Positions 1 to 10,217 are shown, counted from the first letter of the stretch. The stretch: DNA of 64,000 nucleotides from Lithodes maja (GCA_037953745.1 JBAKBP010000762.1:124001-188000); one strand, 5' to 3'. Program-made: numbers and translations. The notes: generated by a model not told the origin, from the sequence alone.

Positions 1-29
1 ATTTGGAACAGAGTTAAAGCAACGTTTAA

Positions 30-239
30 AGCCAGAGTCACACGAGCCCTTTTTCGAGCAATTTTTACAGGCAATTGTGGTCTGGAAGCTTAAAAAATAA
101 CACCTTATCAGAATTCTGCCGCCTAACATAATTTACCTTCAGTCTAGTTACCGATACCAGTGCGAAAAGTCCCGAAATAATATGAGAAAAAACTTGCTCA
201 TGAAAAATTGACGGAAAAAGCGCTCGTGTGACAGCGGCT
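30..239. mobile_element. MITE-3, Harbinger-type MITE copy 1
   Basis: The two ends are imperfect inverted repeats: AGCCAGAGTCACACGAGC at the left and, reverse complemented, AGCCGCTGTCACACGAGC at the right. Flanks read TAA (left) and TTA (right). Better-preserved copies lie at 31206-31416 and about 62096-62450. There is no coding capacity. Target-site size and the TIR start suggest mobilisation by a PIF/Harbinger transposase. Confidence 0.6.
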
Positions 240-289
240 TTATAGAAACGTTTAACTCTTTGATAACGACGCATTTTCACTGTTTACTC

Positions 290-464
290 CGGCCATAATT
301 AGACGATGTTGTACAATTTAGGAAGGATCTGTGGACATTATAAGGATAGAAACTATTTCAATTAACCCTCTGACTTCCATATACCCTTCCTAATCTGAAT
401 AAAATCGTCTCATAATAGCCAGAAAACTGAGTAGAAATGCGTAATAGTATCTTGAAAGGGTTAA
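290..464. mobile_element. MITE-2 copy, left end decayed
   Basis: This is one of at least 15 copies in the window of a roughly 200-bp palindromic repeat. The consensus end is TTAACCCCTTCTGTACCGG, followed by an inner block with TAGACGATTTTATTCAGCTT and AGGAAGGA that recurs inverted in the other half. Here the right end AAGGGTTAA is kept and the left end is decayed. Confidence 0.55.
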
Positions 465-469
465 TATTT

Positions 470-527
470 AGGGGAGATGGGCCGGTTTTCTGGGCCCCTT
501 TCTCCCTCGTGTTTAGCCCCATTTCAT
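470..527. mobile_element. MITE-1 terminal fragment
   Basis: GGGGAGATGGGCCGGTTTTC, then CCCCTTTCTCCCTCGTGTTTAG, matches the reverse complement of the right end of the MITE at 5472-5846. It is followed by a (TCA)n/(TTA)n microsatellite to about 582. Confidence 0.5.
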
Positions 528-532
528 CATCA

Positions 533-544
533 TTATCATCATCA

Positions 545-580
<36 letters not shown>

Positions 581-760
581 GTGTGTTGTTACCCCTTTCC
601 TTTCTTGTTTAGGGCATAGCAGTGACGGGTGTGTGGGTATCTGTGAACAACTTTGGTGATATGGAAGAACCTCCCCCCACACCCCCACCCACCACCACCA
701 CCACCACTACCACCACTACTATCACCCCAAATTTTCATCGACATTACTTTAGGTAAGTTA
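533..760. repeat. Trinucleotide microsatellites, otherwise empty
   Basis: (TCA/TTA)n occupies about 533-582 and (CCA)n with (CTA)n about 680-725. Nothing else is recognisable here. Confidence 0.7.
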
Positions 761-796
761 GTGTTTTAACTCTTTGGTACACTTTTGTTTTTCTTC

Positions 797-2035
797 TTTT
801 TTTCTATGTGAGTGAGTGCCTCCCCCAGAGTTGAAAGAGTGACAGGGCCAAAATCAAGGGACGTTCGAGCCAAAATGCCTGGACACACAGAGTTTGAAGC
901 AATTTAAGTCATAGGGAAAGGGAAAGACTGATTCTGGGAGAGAGTTTCAGAGCTCAGCAGTTGAATAGAAGAAAGTCTGAGAATAACGTTTCACTCTTGG
1001 GTTGGAGAGTTGCACAGAGTAGGGGTGGGATTGTGTTGCAAGACGGGTACTACGTAGCCAGAGACTATGGCATTCTTTCGGGACTTCGTTGATACCTTTT
1101 CTATTGCACTAGACATATCGAAGGCCTTCAATAGAGTCTGGTACAAATCTTTAATGTCTAAACTACCCTCCTTCGGTTTCTATCCCTCCATCTGTGCCTT
1201 TGTCTCTAATTTCCTTTCCGGCCATTCCATACCTGCGGTTGTGGACGGTCATCGCACACTTTCTCATCCTATCAACTTGGGTGTTCCTCAGGGTTCTATA
1301 CTATCTCCCATTCTCTTTCTATTTTTTATAAAATTATCTTCTCAACTGTACCTCCAGTCCCATCCATTCATACGCAGACGACTCTACCTTACACTACTCA
1401 ATTAGTTTTCCTGAACTCCCCAACCAGCAATCCCTCAAAAACAAACATAATGAAGCCATGCAACACTTATATTCAGATCTAACTACTATTTCCAGTTGGG
1501 GCAGAGAAAACCTTGTTACCTTTAATGCTTCCAAAACCCAATTTATTCATCTTATTACCCGTTCAGAACTCCCAGAGGAGTTACACTTCAACTTCCCTTA
1601 CACTTCAACAATACAAAAAGCAATCTTTCATCTTCTCTCAATATTCTCGGTGTCTCTTTTTCTTCTGCTCTTACTTGGAAGGACCATATTACCAGTCTTG
1701 ATAAGGCAGCCTCCCAGAAGCTGGGTGTGCTCAACCGCCTCATGGGGTTCTTTACCCCTACACAGCTTCTTGTTCTGTACAGGGGCACAATGCGTCCTTG
1801 TATTGAGTATTGTTCACATGTGTTTGGAGGATCCTCTCACACCGCACTCCTAGACAAAGTAAAAAGGAAAGCCTTTCGTATCATTAATTCACGCCCACTC
1901 ACCAACTCTCTGCAATCTCTCTCTCTTCGCCGCAATGTTGCATCTCTCTCGCTATTCTATCGCTATTATAGTAATCAATGTTCCTCAGAGTTTTCCCAGT
2001 GTATACCACCTCCTCTACGTAGGGTAGTAGTACCT
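797..2035 (-). mobile_element. Jockey-like LINE (family C) with 5' inversion
   Basis: Minus-strand 797-1058 is the 3' end of the family, matching 57160-57450. Plus-strand 1059-2035 is its RT region, inverted relative to that 3' end. The plus part encodes RT blocks with DISKAFNRVW (near 1115) and NLGVPQGSILSPILF (near 1275), then, after frame changes, a C-terminal block with LYRGTMRPCIEYCSHVF. It is broken by several frameshifts and is not functional. The 3' segment starts at the same element position (around GTAGTACC) where the inverted segment stops, the geometry produced by twin priming. A short stretch of the 3' UTR is missing near 818. Confidence 0.7.
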
Positions 2036-2077
2036 CTCTGTCCACTCATAGATATTCGGGACTTCACCTATTTCTAA
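1067..2077 (+). pseudogene. Reverse transcriptase remnant, family C
   Basis: Coding similarity is spread over several frames: 1067-1405 (palm, with the DxSKAF block), 1458-1620 (ASKTQFIHL region) and 1727-2035 (C-terminal thumb/connection, FFTPTQLLVLYRGTMRPC). Compared with the copy at 56245-57150 the catalytic YADD block is degraded near 1375-1385. No start or intact frame exists, so this is a dead relic belonging to the inverted LINE insertion at 797-2035. Confidence 0.65.
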
Positions 2078-2129
2078 TTATTGAAGTATATCACTGGAAA
2101 CCAATTTATTAATTTAATGTTCTATATAT

Positions 2130-2141
2130 CAACTATATAGC

Positions 2142-2229
<88 letters not shown>

Positions 2230-2262
2230 TGTTATATATATGTTATATATATGTTATATATA
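2130..2262. repeat. (TA)n microsatellite
   Basis: A pure TA run from about 2142 to 2222 is followed by degenerate ATATATGTTAT units. It abuts the pyrimidine tract of the next candidate exon. Confidence 0.9.
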
Positions 2263-2289
2263 TCGGAACATTTTTTTTTTTTTTTACAG

Positions 2290-2465
2290 TGATAACCAAC
2301 CCAATCAAGAATATATTAATTACCGTCAGAAGACTCACGACTACGCCCTCCTTCTAGCAAGGCCCCAGTATATCCTGTCCGTACCGTGTGGTGCTGTAGG
2401 GGTGATAGCCTTCCTCACACTGGCGGCCGGTCTCTGCTCCAGGGGGATATAATACCACCACAGCC
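2290..2465 (+). CDS. Candidate host exon A, unknown membrane protein
   Basis: A T-rich tract ending ACAG (2286-2289) is a good 3' splice site and CC|GTGAGT (2466) a strong donor. Reading from 2291 gives a protein-like sequence containing YINYRQKTHDYALLLARPQY and a hydrophobic segment ILSVPCGAVGVIAFLTLAAG that looks like a membrane helix. The frame hits TAA at 2449, just after a run of five G (2441-2445). With four G the exon would run open to the donor and end in phase 0, matching the phase-0 start of exon B. So the extra G is either an assembly error or a disabling mutation. I do not recognise the family. Confidence 0.5.
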
Positions 2466-2636
2466 GTGAGTAAAAAAGAAAAAAAAAACAATACCCTAAT
2501 GGTAGCCCTAATAAGATAAACATTACGTCATGGTGTTGAAGGGGTTAAAGGGTTAATGTTACCACATGGTAGTTGTTTAAAAAAGTGCTAGCTTGAATCC
2601 GTAGAAACATTTTGTCATATAACTCATAATGTATTT

Positions 2637-2740
2637 TAATAATCTAATTGATTAATTTCACTCCCAACACCAAACACCTCCCAATGAAATTTATGAAAGC
2701 ATGTGATCTTCCCGGGATTCGAACCTGGGTTACCACATAT
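2637..2740 (-). mobile_element. SINE-1, 5'-truncated
   Basis: On the minus strand it carries the B-box CAGGTTCGAATCCCGGG and the tail domain TTTCATTGGGAGGTGTTTGG shared with the full copy at 62172. The A-box half is missing. It lies in the presumed intron between exons A and B. Confidence 0.65.
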
Positions 2741-2804
2741 AGATATACAAAAAGATATACTTCATATATATATTTTTAATATGTATTTATTCATCTATTT
2801 CCAG

Positions 2805-2972
2805 AGCCTATACTACAACCTAGGTCAGCTGACACTGACCTTGTCAAGTGTGTTTGGATACCAAGGAAGTGTGTTGTGGTGGCAGGCACAAGATGGGTAC
2901 GAGTACCGCCCTAACGTTGGTTTCTGGATGGTCAGTCTTCAGAGCGGGATGATGGCTGTGTTGCTCCTGCAG
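2805..2972 (+). CDS. Candidate host exon B, unknown membrane protein
   Basis: The exon is bounded by TCATCTATTTCCAG (acceptor, 2791-2804) and CAG|GTCAGA (donor, 2973) and is exactly 56 codons, phase 0 at both ends. It encodes SLYYNLGQLTLTLSSVFGYQ and, further on, YEYRPNVGFWMVSLQSGMMA followed by VLLLQ, with two hydrophobic stretches suggesting membrane helices. Sequence complexity and codon use differ from the surrounding transposons. Together with exon A this looks like part of a small multi-pass membrane protein. No further exon was found downstream, and the start of the gene may lie left of the window or be lost. Family unknown. Confidence 0.5.
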
Positions 2973-3448
2973 GTCAGATCATTAATTAGGCATTTTTTTT
3001 TTCAATTTTAGTTTGGCCCTTTACCCACTGGACCCCAGCGACGACGCACGTTATGCGTTGCCTATGTACGTAACGCTCAACTCCAGCGACGCAACGGTTG
3101 CATCCGGCTTAATTACTCTTGTCCTATGGCACTTAAAGGGTTCAGATTTGTATGGGAACTGCTTTAGTATCCCACACAACAATACCAATGGTTGGAATCC
3201 CTCCCAAGTCCAGCCGTGTGCGTGTGGGCGCGCGTGGGAATGATTTTCCAGTATTTTGCCTACCCATTTCCCCATGTTAATTGCGACTTTTAGCTGCCCC
3301 GCAGGACCCCTAAATGACCTAGGTGAGCGTTTTTTTGGTGGTTTTTCTTCATTACTAACCCATCCCATGTTTTTTCAGGAAAAAAAAAATACAACCTGTC
3401 GGTCCCTGTACATCTATTATAAATCAGCTGGTGCTCGGGGGATTAAGG

Positions 3449-3507
<59 letters not shown>

Positions 3508-3825
3508 AACATGATGATAGACCAAAGCCTTACCAACCATACCACAGCTGTATAAAATACAGAGAACTAAGAAGACATAGATAAGTTTTCTCCGGTGTCT
3601 CCAGGGGTAGCTTGTATATTTCAACTGTACTAAGTCTTTTTTGTATACATGACCTTCCCAACATCATACGAGAGCATGACTCCGAGAAATCTTTGGTTAT
3701 AAGGGAAAAAATAAATCTGTATTTCAGATTCAAGATTATATCTGCACATGTAGGAATGGAAGTAATTGATTAATTATGTTAATATTAAGAATACTACTGA
3801 TAATATTAGCATGTATGTATGTATA
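2973..3825. other. Non-coding stretch with (TA)n
   Basis: About 3005-3150 contains self-complementary GC-richer sequence bounded by CCCTTTA and TAAAGGG, possibly an old MITE. (TA)n occupies 3450-3505. No gene was found. Confidence 0.4.
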
Positions 3826-4245
3826 TACTCAGGCACTTACCTCATAGCTGGGGTGGCTGACTCGAGACATAAACCGAACACTGAAAACACAACACAACAC
3901 AAAAAATCAAAATACAAATTCACACACATCTAGGTCGCCCAGGAGAAGACCCAGAGACCAGGGATCACTAAGGGCACTCCAGCACTCCCCCGGCCCCCGA
4001 CCTCCCGGAGAAGTTCCGGTCAGACATGCAGCGGAGCACACCACAGTGCCCGCCCACTATGCATCCAGGCATGACCCTTCATAACTGTATATACCGGCTC
4101 CCCTGGGCCAGGCGCCTGAGTCGTCAGGCCGCCTGACAGATTGTAATCGAGTCCAACTGACGCCCGATCCACTCTCTCAAACGACCGCATTTTCCCTCAT
4201 CTATTCACTAGCATTCTCTATTCATTCTCTATTCTCTATTCACAG

Positions 4246-4347
4246 AGGAAGACCTGGGATCGGACTATACGTGCCGATCTCAAATCCAAATACTTGACAA
4301 GTGAAGCAGCCCTTAACAGGGTTGCCTGGAAGTTACGTCGCCATTAG
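4246..4347 (+). pseudogene. C-terminal end of another LINE ORF2, nested
   Basis: The 33 codons before a TAG stop read RKTWDRTIRADLKSKYLT and then SEAALNRVAWKLRRH. This resembles the basic C-terminus of RTE-type ORF2 proteins. A short 3' UTR and a (ATGT)n tail run to about 4424. The flanking sequence on both sides belongs to the minus-strand RTE-1 element, so this is a younger insertion in the opposite orientation. Only the extreme 3' end was copied. Confidence 0.55.
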
Positions 4348-4439
4348 GACAAGAGACTGAAACAGCATGTATGTGTGGAGCACTCAGTCTTAAAATTTGA
4401 TGTATGTATGTATGTATGTATTATTACCACTTTTCTTGC

Positions 4440-4845
4440 CTGATATATAGTCATTCCTCTATCTTCCAACGCTTGTACTACACATTCTCTCCATCTCAAT
4501 TTAGGTCTTCCTACCCCTCTACCTCCCTTTGTATCTGACTCACATATTCTCTTTGTAAGCCTTTCATCTTCCATTTGCTAAACATGTACATACCAACACA
4601 GCACCCTTCTGTCCACTCTGGCCGACAAAAAGGCTCCTGCTGCCCCACTCTCCTACGTCTCTCAGTCTGTCTCTACGAGTTACTCCACACATACTCCTCA
4701 AGCAGCTCATCTCCATCACATCCAGCTTTCTTCTCTCCTTTGCCTTCAGAGCCCATGTCTTTGCCCCATACATCACTGTTGGTATAACTATCCCTTGATA
4801 CATTGCACTTTTAGCTTTCATTCCGAGATTTCTCACCTTCCACAT
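4440..4845 (-). pseudogene. RTE-1 reverse transcriptase C-terminus
   Basis: Two overlapping minus-strand frames encode MKAKSAMYQGIVIPTVMYGA, KTWALKAKERRKLDVMEM and, further on, ERLTKRICESDTKGGRG and VGRPKLRWRECVVQALEDRG. These are the post-RT blocks (VIPTxxYGxExW, then GRPxxRW) of RTE/R4-like LINEs. A frameshift near 4566 separates the parts. The catalytic palm is absent. Confidence 0.6.
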
Positions 4846-4868
4846 ACTTCACACATAAGAATTAAGCA

Positions 4869-5215
4869 ATACTACTACTACTACTTTTTTTTTATTTTTT
4901 TTATTTAATATTGTTCATACATTTTATTTTACAAGCATCAGATATTACTATTCAACACCATGCAACTTCAATCCAGTCTCCTTCCTATGCGACCCTCTGC
5001 CACTGCTGCCTCGTAGTCCACTTCTGCCACCGTCGCTGGTTGTGGTGCAGACAGTCTTGTTCCCCGCAGGCATAGTAGTGCTGATCTGAGCAACGAGAAA
5101 GATAGACGGCACCTCATCCAGGCTACAACGTGGGTCCTGGGCTGTTTCTTCTTCTCTGCGATGATCTCTGCAAGCCTTGAATAGAAGCACTGGGCCTTAG
5201 GTCCCATCCCTCCAG
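4869..5215 (-). mobile_element. 3' end of RLE-type element, copy 2
   Basis: Minus strand, about 95% identical by eye to 28487-28800. It encodes the same C-terminal residues (QCFYSRLAEIIAEKKKQPR onward to EGRIGRRLD) followed by a short 3' UTR that ends in T-rich sequence and (TAC)n. Only the last 80 codons are present. Confidence 0.65.
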
Positions 5216-5249
5216 ATGTGGTGAAGACTAGTGGGGTAAACTAGTGGGG

Positions 5250-5423
5250 TCTAGCTATATTTAGACGATGTTATGCAATTTAAGAAGGATCTGTGGTAGC
5301 GAAAATGGTTAAGTGAGATAGTTCAAAGTCTGTTGATTGCTGGGGGCCCTTTAAACTGAATGAAATAGTCTAATAGCAGCCATAATAAAGTTATAAGGAT
5401 GGCACTGGTACTAAATAGGTTAA
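5250..5423. mobile_element. MITE-2 copy
   Basis: The inner block TTTAGACGATGTTATGCAAT and AAGAAGGATCTGTGGTAGC, its inverted partner, and a terminal TTAA (5420-5423) place this in the MITE-2 family. Confidence 0.5.
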
Positions 5424-5471
5424 ACAAAATATCATAATAGGCTAATTAAGAAGACCTCGGACCAGATAGTG

Positions 5472-5846
5472 TTAAGGGGGGATGGTTCACTTTGTGGTAG
5501 ATGTTTTAATTTATTTATTATTTTGTTTAGTTTCCTCCCTACTGTAGGCCTCCATCAAACTTTAAAAAACATCCATCAGATCCCCCTTCTAGATTAATGT
5601 GTAAATTTTTCGGTAGAAAATTTTTCCGGCCGAAGGCCGGTTATTCTTAAAATTACAGGATCGCTATCGCTCGTCAGGAAAAAATAGACACCTAAATGGC
5701 ACGAAAGGTCTTAAAATTGACAACGAAATGAGGCAAAAGGTATTAAAATCGCCAAACTAATGGGGCAAACATCTTAGCATCTGAAAACTAATAGGACTAA
5801 ACATGAGGGAGAAATTGGTCCAGAAAACTGGCCCATGTCCCCTTAA
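5472..5846. mobile_element. MITE-1 full copy with TTAA ends
   Basis: The copy starts TTAAGGGGGGATGG and ends CCATGTCCCCTTAA, giving imperfect TIRs flanked by TTAA on both sides. Internally it has the palindrome CCGGCCGAAGGCCGG and the block TCGCTATCGCTCGTCAGG shared with 48648-48970 and 48967-50256. There is no ORF of interest. A TTAA target duplication is typical of piggyBac-mobilised elements; the assignment is inferred from termini alone. Confidence 0.7.
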
Positions 5847-5994
5847 CAAAAAAGACCAGGGTGTAAATAAGACCCAAAATATTAACCTCATAAACCGTTG
5901 GAATGGCAATGTCCTGACGAATCCAATGATATCCATAACATTTGGAAATTCCACAATGACCCGAAAACTTGGATGTATATTTCGCCAACACTGT

Positions 5995-6506
5995 AATTGA
6001 CCACTTGCGAGTTTCAGGCTATAAGGAAGTTGGAGCCGTAAACATCAATATTTAAATAGAAACCATAATTATGTAGGTTTCTAATTGATAAAAAGTATGT
6101 TGAATTGGGTTTTATGTATTTATAAATGTACTACAACAGTATTATAAATGTACTACAACAGTATTATAAATGTACTACAACAGTATTATAAATGTACTAC
6201 AACAGTATTATAAATGTACTACAACAGTATTATAAATGTACTACAACAGTATTATAAATGTACTACAACAGTATTATAAATGTACTACAACAGTATTATA
6301 AATGTACTACAACAGTATTATAAATGTACTACAACAGTATTATAAATGTACTACAACAGTATTATAAATGTACTACAACAGTATTATAAATGTACTACAA
6401 CAGTATTATAAATGTACTACAACAGTATTATAACAGGTAATTCTGATAAATATTGATATCTACAACTCCAACTTCCTTATAGAACGAAACTCGCCAGTGA
6501 TCAATT
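5995..6506. mobile_element. TIR element (MITE-6) carrying a 22-bp minisatellite
   Basis: The left end (AATTGACCACTTGCGAGTTT, then CTATAAGGAAGTTGGAGC) and the right end reverse complemented (AATTGATCACTGGCGAGTTT, then CTATAAGGAAGTTGGAG) form inverted repeats of about 55 bp. Most of the interior is the tandem array at 6121-6428. A sister copy at 47397-48061 has the same termini but different contents. Confidence 0.65.
6121..6428. repeat. 22-bp minisatellite, 14 copies
   Basis: The unit begins TATAAATGTACTACAACAG and is 22 bp. 308 bp equals exactly 14 units, with no visible divergence between them. It lies between the inverted ends of MITE-6. Confidence 0.9.
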
Positions 6507-6694
6507 CAGTTAAAAAATCAGTTGTATTATGCCAAATTAGCAATGCAAGCAATTAAACCACTAATAGAATTGGACTCCATACACCATGGAGAGTTCATTG
6601 ATATTAAGTTCAATGAATTTGGGCACATATCTGAGGTCACAGGAGCCGTCGACTTTGCCTAAAGTGCATTTTCGAGCGGTTTTGTCAAATCTCC

Positions 6695-6898
6695 TTAACC
6701 CCTTCTGTCTTTTGTATTTTATCATAGCTAAATTTAGACGATTTTATGAAGCTTAGGAATGATATATGGCTGCTAAGAGGATTAATTGAGATTGTCTGAA
6801 ACCTTTGAATGAGTAGATGTCCTTCATATGCTGTACAAAATCGTCTAATAGTTGCCAGAATAGAATGAAAAGTACATCACCGGTACAGAAGGGGTTAA
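6695..6898. mobile_element. MITE-2, well-preserved copy
   Basis: It runs from TTAACCCCTTCTGT to CCGGTACAGAAGGGGTTAA with long imperfect inverted repeats and TTAA at both ends. It serves as the reference copy for this family here. Confidence 0.7.
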
Positions 6899-7904
6899 AT
6901 ATGATATCCCACAATAATGCCCCAATTTTAGTTCGGCTACTAGTAATGGATGCAGGGGTTGGATTGTAGCTTACATTCGGATGCCACAGTCTCTAACCCA
7001 CTCATATGAATTCGTGGACCCGCTATGTTTTTCCTTATGCAGCTATAACTATCTACATGTAGTTTTGGACTGAACTTGCTATTCAATAAAAAGTGGATAT
7101 TGTTTTGTAGGTGATATACAGAAAGATATATTCCTAAATTCGTGTCCAGAGATATACTATCGTAATTATAAATAGGTGAGGTCCACGAAATACTCATGAT
7201 AGAGCTTGAGACTATGGCATCCGAGTGTAGTAGTATATACTCAGGCTATATACTATAGCTGGGGGTGGCCGACTCAAGACAGAGCACGAACAGAATTTTT
7301 TTTTTAAAGTTCCTATTCTTAGGGTCCAGGATCACTTTCGCGTTCCCTCGCCCCGTTCTTATAATCACAAAACTACTGGGGCTAATCATTAGGGAGAAGG
7401 GGGTCCAGAAAAACGGTCTGCCTCCCCTGAACAGTAAAGGAAGTTACTAGGGTATCTTCTTTTATTTCCCGGGAGTAGGAGGTAAAGCACTGATGGGGGA
7501 ATGGGTCTTAACAGGTGAGTTAAAGGTAAAGGAAGTAACTATGGTATCTTCTTCTTCCGTCTCCATCTCCTCCCTCTTGTCACTGGTCAGCTGGGAGGCC
7601 TCGCGATAAATTATCAGCGAGTTTTGTTTAGGACAGGCCGTCACTAAACTTTCCCCAGGGCGGGTTGCCGCTGAGTATGACATGATAAATTATCGGTGTG
7701 TAAAGTACAGGACATACAGGTTTGCCGCTGTACATGCCTCAGTACCAATGGTCGCTAAGAGTAACTCAAGAAAAATTGCCATTGAGTGTGATTCAAGAGA
7801 AATTATCGTTGAGTCGAGGTGGTGAGAATCCCGCCTATTCAAGTTAGGGTTTTGGTATGTTCTACTCGATGTTCTCTCTCTTGGGTAAGTCACTTTATTT
7901 TTTC
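6899..7904. other. Non-coding interval with repeat fragments
   Basis: It contains a short RTE-1 3' end (about 7228-7300, minus strand, TATATACTCAGGC then GGGGGTGGCCGACTC) and a MITE-1 end fragment (about 7385-7430). Elsewhere I see no gene. Confidence 0.5.
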
Positions 7905-8100
7905 CTGCCTCAGGTCAGGTGAAGTTATTGAGGGATAAGCCTTTACAACGGCACCTCGTATCTACATTCTACTTTTTCCTATGTTTCTGAAGAGTGTAGA
8001 AAGGGGAGAAGGGGTGTTGGAGAGAGAGGAAGCTGTTGGAGTGGCTTTGTTATGTGTGTAATTAGTCTGTATACGTCGTCGAGGTGTCCCCCGACTCGCC
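7905..8100 (-). mobile_element. SINE-2 3' part
   Basis: The reverse complement matches 58500-58690: GGGGGACACCTCGACAACG, then ACACCCCTTCTCCCC, ending in CACCTGACCTGA. The tRNA-like head is missing, so the copy is 5'-truncated. Confidence 0.65.
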
Positions 8101-8468
8101 GATGGTGGAAGTGTGGGGAAAACTTTCTTCTTGTTTACGAAACGGAAGAGAGGTGTGGCCCTGGGCGGGGCTACTGGCACTTGTGGTGGTGCCAGGCATC
8201 ATGAATGGCCCTCCTGGTGTTTGTAGGCGCCGCCGCTCTGTCGGAAAAAATGGCCGCGCCGTCATAGAAAACGGACCCTCCTGTGGTTGTTCCTTGGGTG
8301 ACTGATGTAGTTTTTCTCTGTTAACTAATATTGCTACTGAAGAAAGTCTGTTTTGCTGTGGAAGTGCGGGCATAACATTAGGGATTTTGCTTGCTTACCA
8401 TTTCCGAGCAATGTATTTTAGTTTGTCCCCGAGGCTAACAAGAACGCCTTCCCAGACTTCAATCAGAC
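8101..8468. other. No recognisable feature
   Basis: GC-richer single-copy-looking sequence. Short open frames exist on both strands but none shows a domain or splice context. It ends directly at the 29-bp array. Confidence 0.4.
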
Positions 8469-10217
8469 AAAGGTTTCACACAGGCGCCCTTCATGTTAAA
8501 GGTTTCACACAGGCGCCCTTCATGTTAAAGGTTTCACACAGGCGCCCTTCATGTTAAAGGTTTCACACAGGCGCCCTTCATGTTAAAGGTTTCACACAGG
8601 CGCCCTTCATGTTAAAGGTTTCACACAGGCGCCCTTCATGTTAAAGGTTTCACACAGGCGCCCTTCATGTTAAAGGTTTCACACAGGCGCCCTTCATGTT
8701 AAAGGTTTCACACAGGCGCCCTTCATGTTAAAGGTTTCACACAGGCGCCCTTCATGTTAAAGGTTTCACACAGGCGCCCTTCATGTTAAAGGTTTCACAC
8801 AGGCGCCCTTCATGTTAAAGGTTTCACACAGGCGCCCTTCATGTTAAAGGTTTCACACAGGCGCCCTTCATGTTAAAGGTTTCACACAGGCGCCCTTCAT
8901 GTTAACGGTTTCACACAGGCGCCCTTCATGTTAAAGGTTTCACACAGGCGCCCTTCATGTTAAAGGTTTCACACAGGCGCCCTTCATGTTAAAGGTTTCA
9001 CACAGGTGCCCTTCATGTTAAAGGTTTCACACAGGCGCCCTTCATGTTAAAGGTTTCACACAGGCACCCTTCATGTTAAAGGTTTCACACAGGCGCCCTT
9101 CATGTTAAAGGTTTCACACAGGCGCCCTTCATGTTAAAGGTTTCACACAGGCGCCCTTCATGTTAAAGGTTTCACACAGGCGCCCTTCATGTTAAAGGTT
9201 TCACACAGGCGCCCTTCATGTTAAAGGTTTCACACAGGCGCCCTTCATGTTAAAGGTTTCACACAGGCGCCCTTCATGTTAAAGGTTTCACACAGGCGCC
9301 CTTCATGTTAAAGGTTTCACACAGGCGCCCTTCATGTTAAAGGTTTCACACAGGCGCCCTTCATGTTAAAGGTTTCACACAGGCGCCCTTCATGTTAAAG
9401 GTTTCACACAGGCGCCCTTCATGTTAAAGGTTTCACACAGGCGCCCTTCATGTTAAAGGTTTCACACAGGCGCCCTTCATGTTAAAGGTTTCACACAGGC
9501 GCCCTTCATGTTAAAGGTTTCACACAGGCGCCCTTCATGTTAAAGTTATACACAGGCGCCCTTCATGTTAAAGGTTTCACACAGGCGCCCTTCATGTTAA
9601 AGGTTTCACACAGGCGCCCTTCATGTTAAAGGTTTCACACAGGCGCCCTTCATGTTAAAGGTTTCACACAGGCGCCCTTCATGTTAAAGGTTTCACACAG
9701 GCGCCCTTCATGTTAAAGGTTTCACACAGGCGCCCTTCATGTTAAAGGTTTCACACAGGCGCCCTTCATGTTAAAGGTTTCACACAGGCGCCCTTCATGT
9801 TAAAGTTATACACAGGCGCCCTTCATGTTAAAGGTTTCACACAGGCGCCCTTCATGTTAAAGGTTTCACACAGGCGCCCTTCATGTTAAAGGTTTCACAC
9901 AGGCGCCCTTCATGTTAAAGGTTTCACACAGGCGCCCTTCATGTTAAAGTTATACACAGGCGCCCTTCATGTTAAAGGTTTCACACAGGCGCCCTTCATG
10001 TTAAAGGTTTCACACAGGCGCCCTTCATGTTAAAGGTTTCACACAGGCGCCCTTCATGTTAAAGGTTTCACACAGGCGCCCTTCATGTTAAAGGTTTCAC
10101 ACAGGCGCCCTTCATGTTAAAGGTTTCACACAGGCGCCCTTCATGTTAAAGTTATACACAGGCGCCCTTCATGTTAAAGGTTTCACACAGGCGCCCTTCA
10201 TGTTAAAGTTATACATT
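8469..10217. repeat. 29-bp tandem array, 60 units plus partial
   Basis: The unit starts AAAGGTTTCACACAGGCGCC and ends CTTCATGTT (29 bp). From 8469 to 10204 there are exactly 60 units. Units 38, 47, 52 and 59 (starting 9542, 9802, 9946, 10148) are a 28-bp variant with AAAGTTATACACAGG; a partial 61st unit of the variant type starts at 10205. Other differences are single substitutions (near 8906, 9007 and 9066). The units are nearly identical, implying recent expansion or gene conversion. It abuts a MITE-1 internal fragment at about 10220. Confidence 0.95.

Larger units (their letters stand above)
3826..4855 (-). mobile_element. RTE-like LINE 3' end (family RTE-1)
   Basis: Minus strand. The left edge TATACTCAGGCACTTACC and the following GGGTGGC/GACTCGAGAC segment are the 3' UTR shared with 23028, 48070, 7228 and, inverted, 25040. 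The coding part follows at 4440-4850. The element is interrupted by a plus-strand LINE 3' end at 4246-4424. It is truncated at the 5' side near 4855. Confidence 0.6.

Noticed and set aside
8469..10217. CRISPR-like regular array
   Set aside because: The units are contiguous 29-mers with no unique spacers, in a eukaryotic context; it is a tandem repeat.
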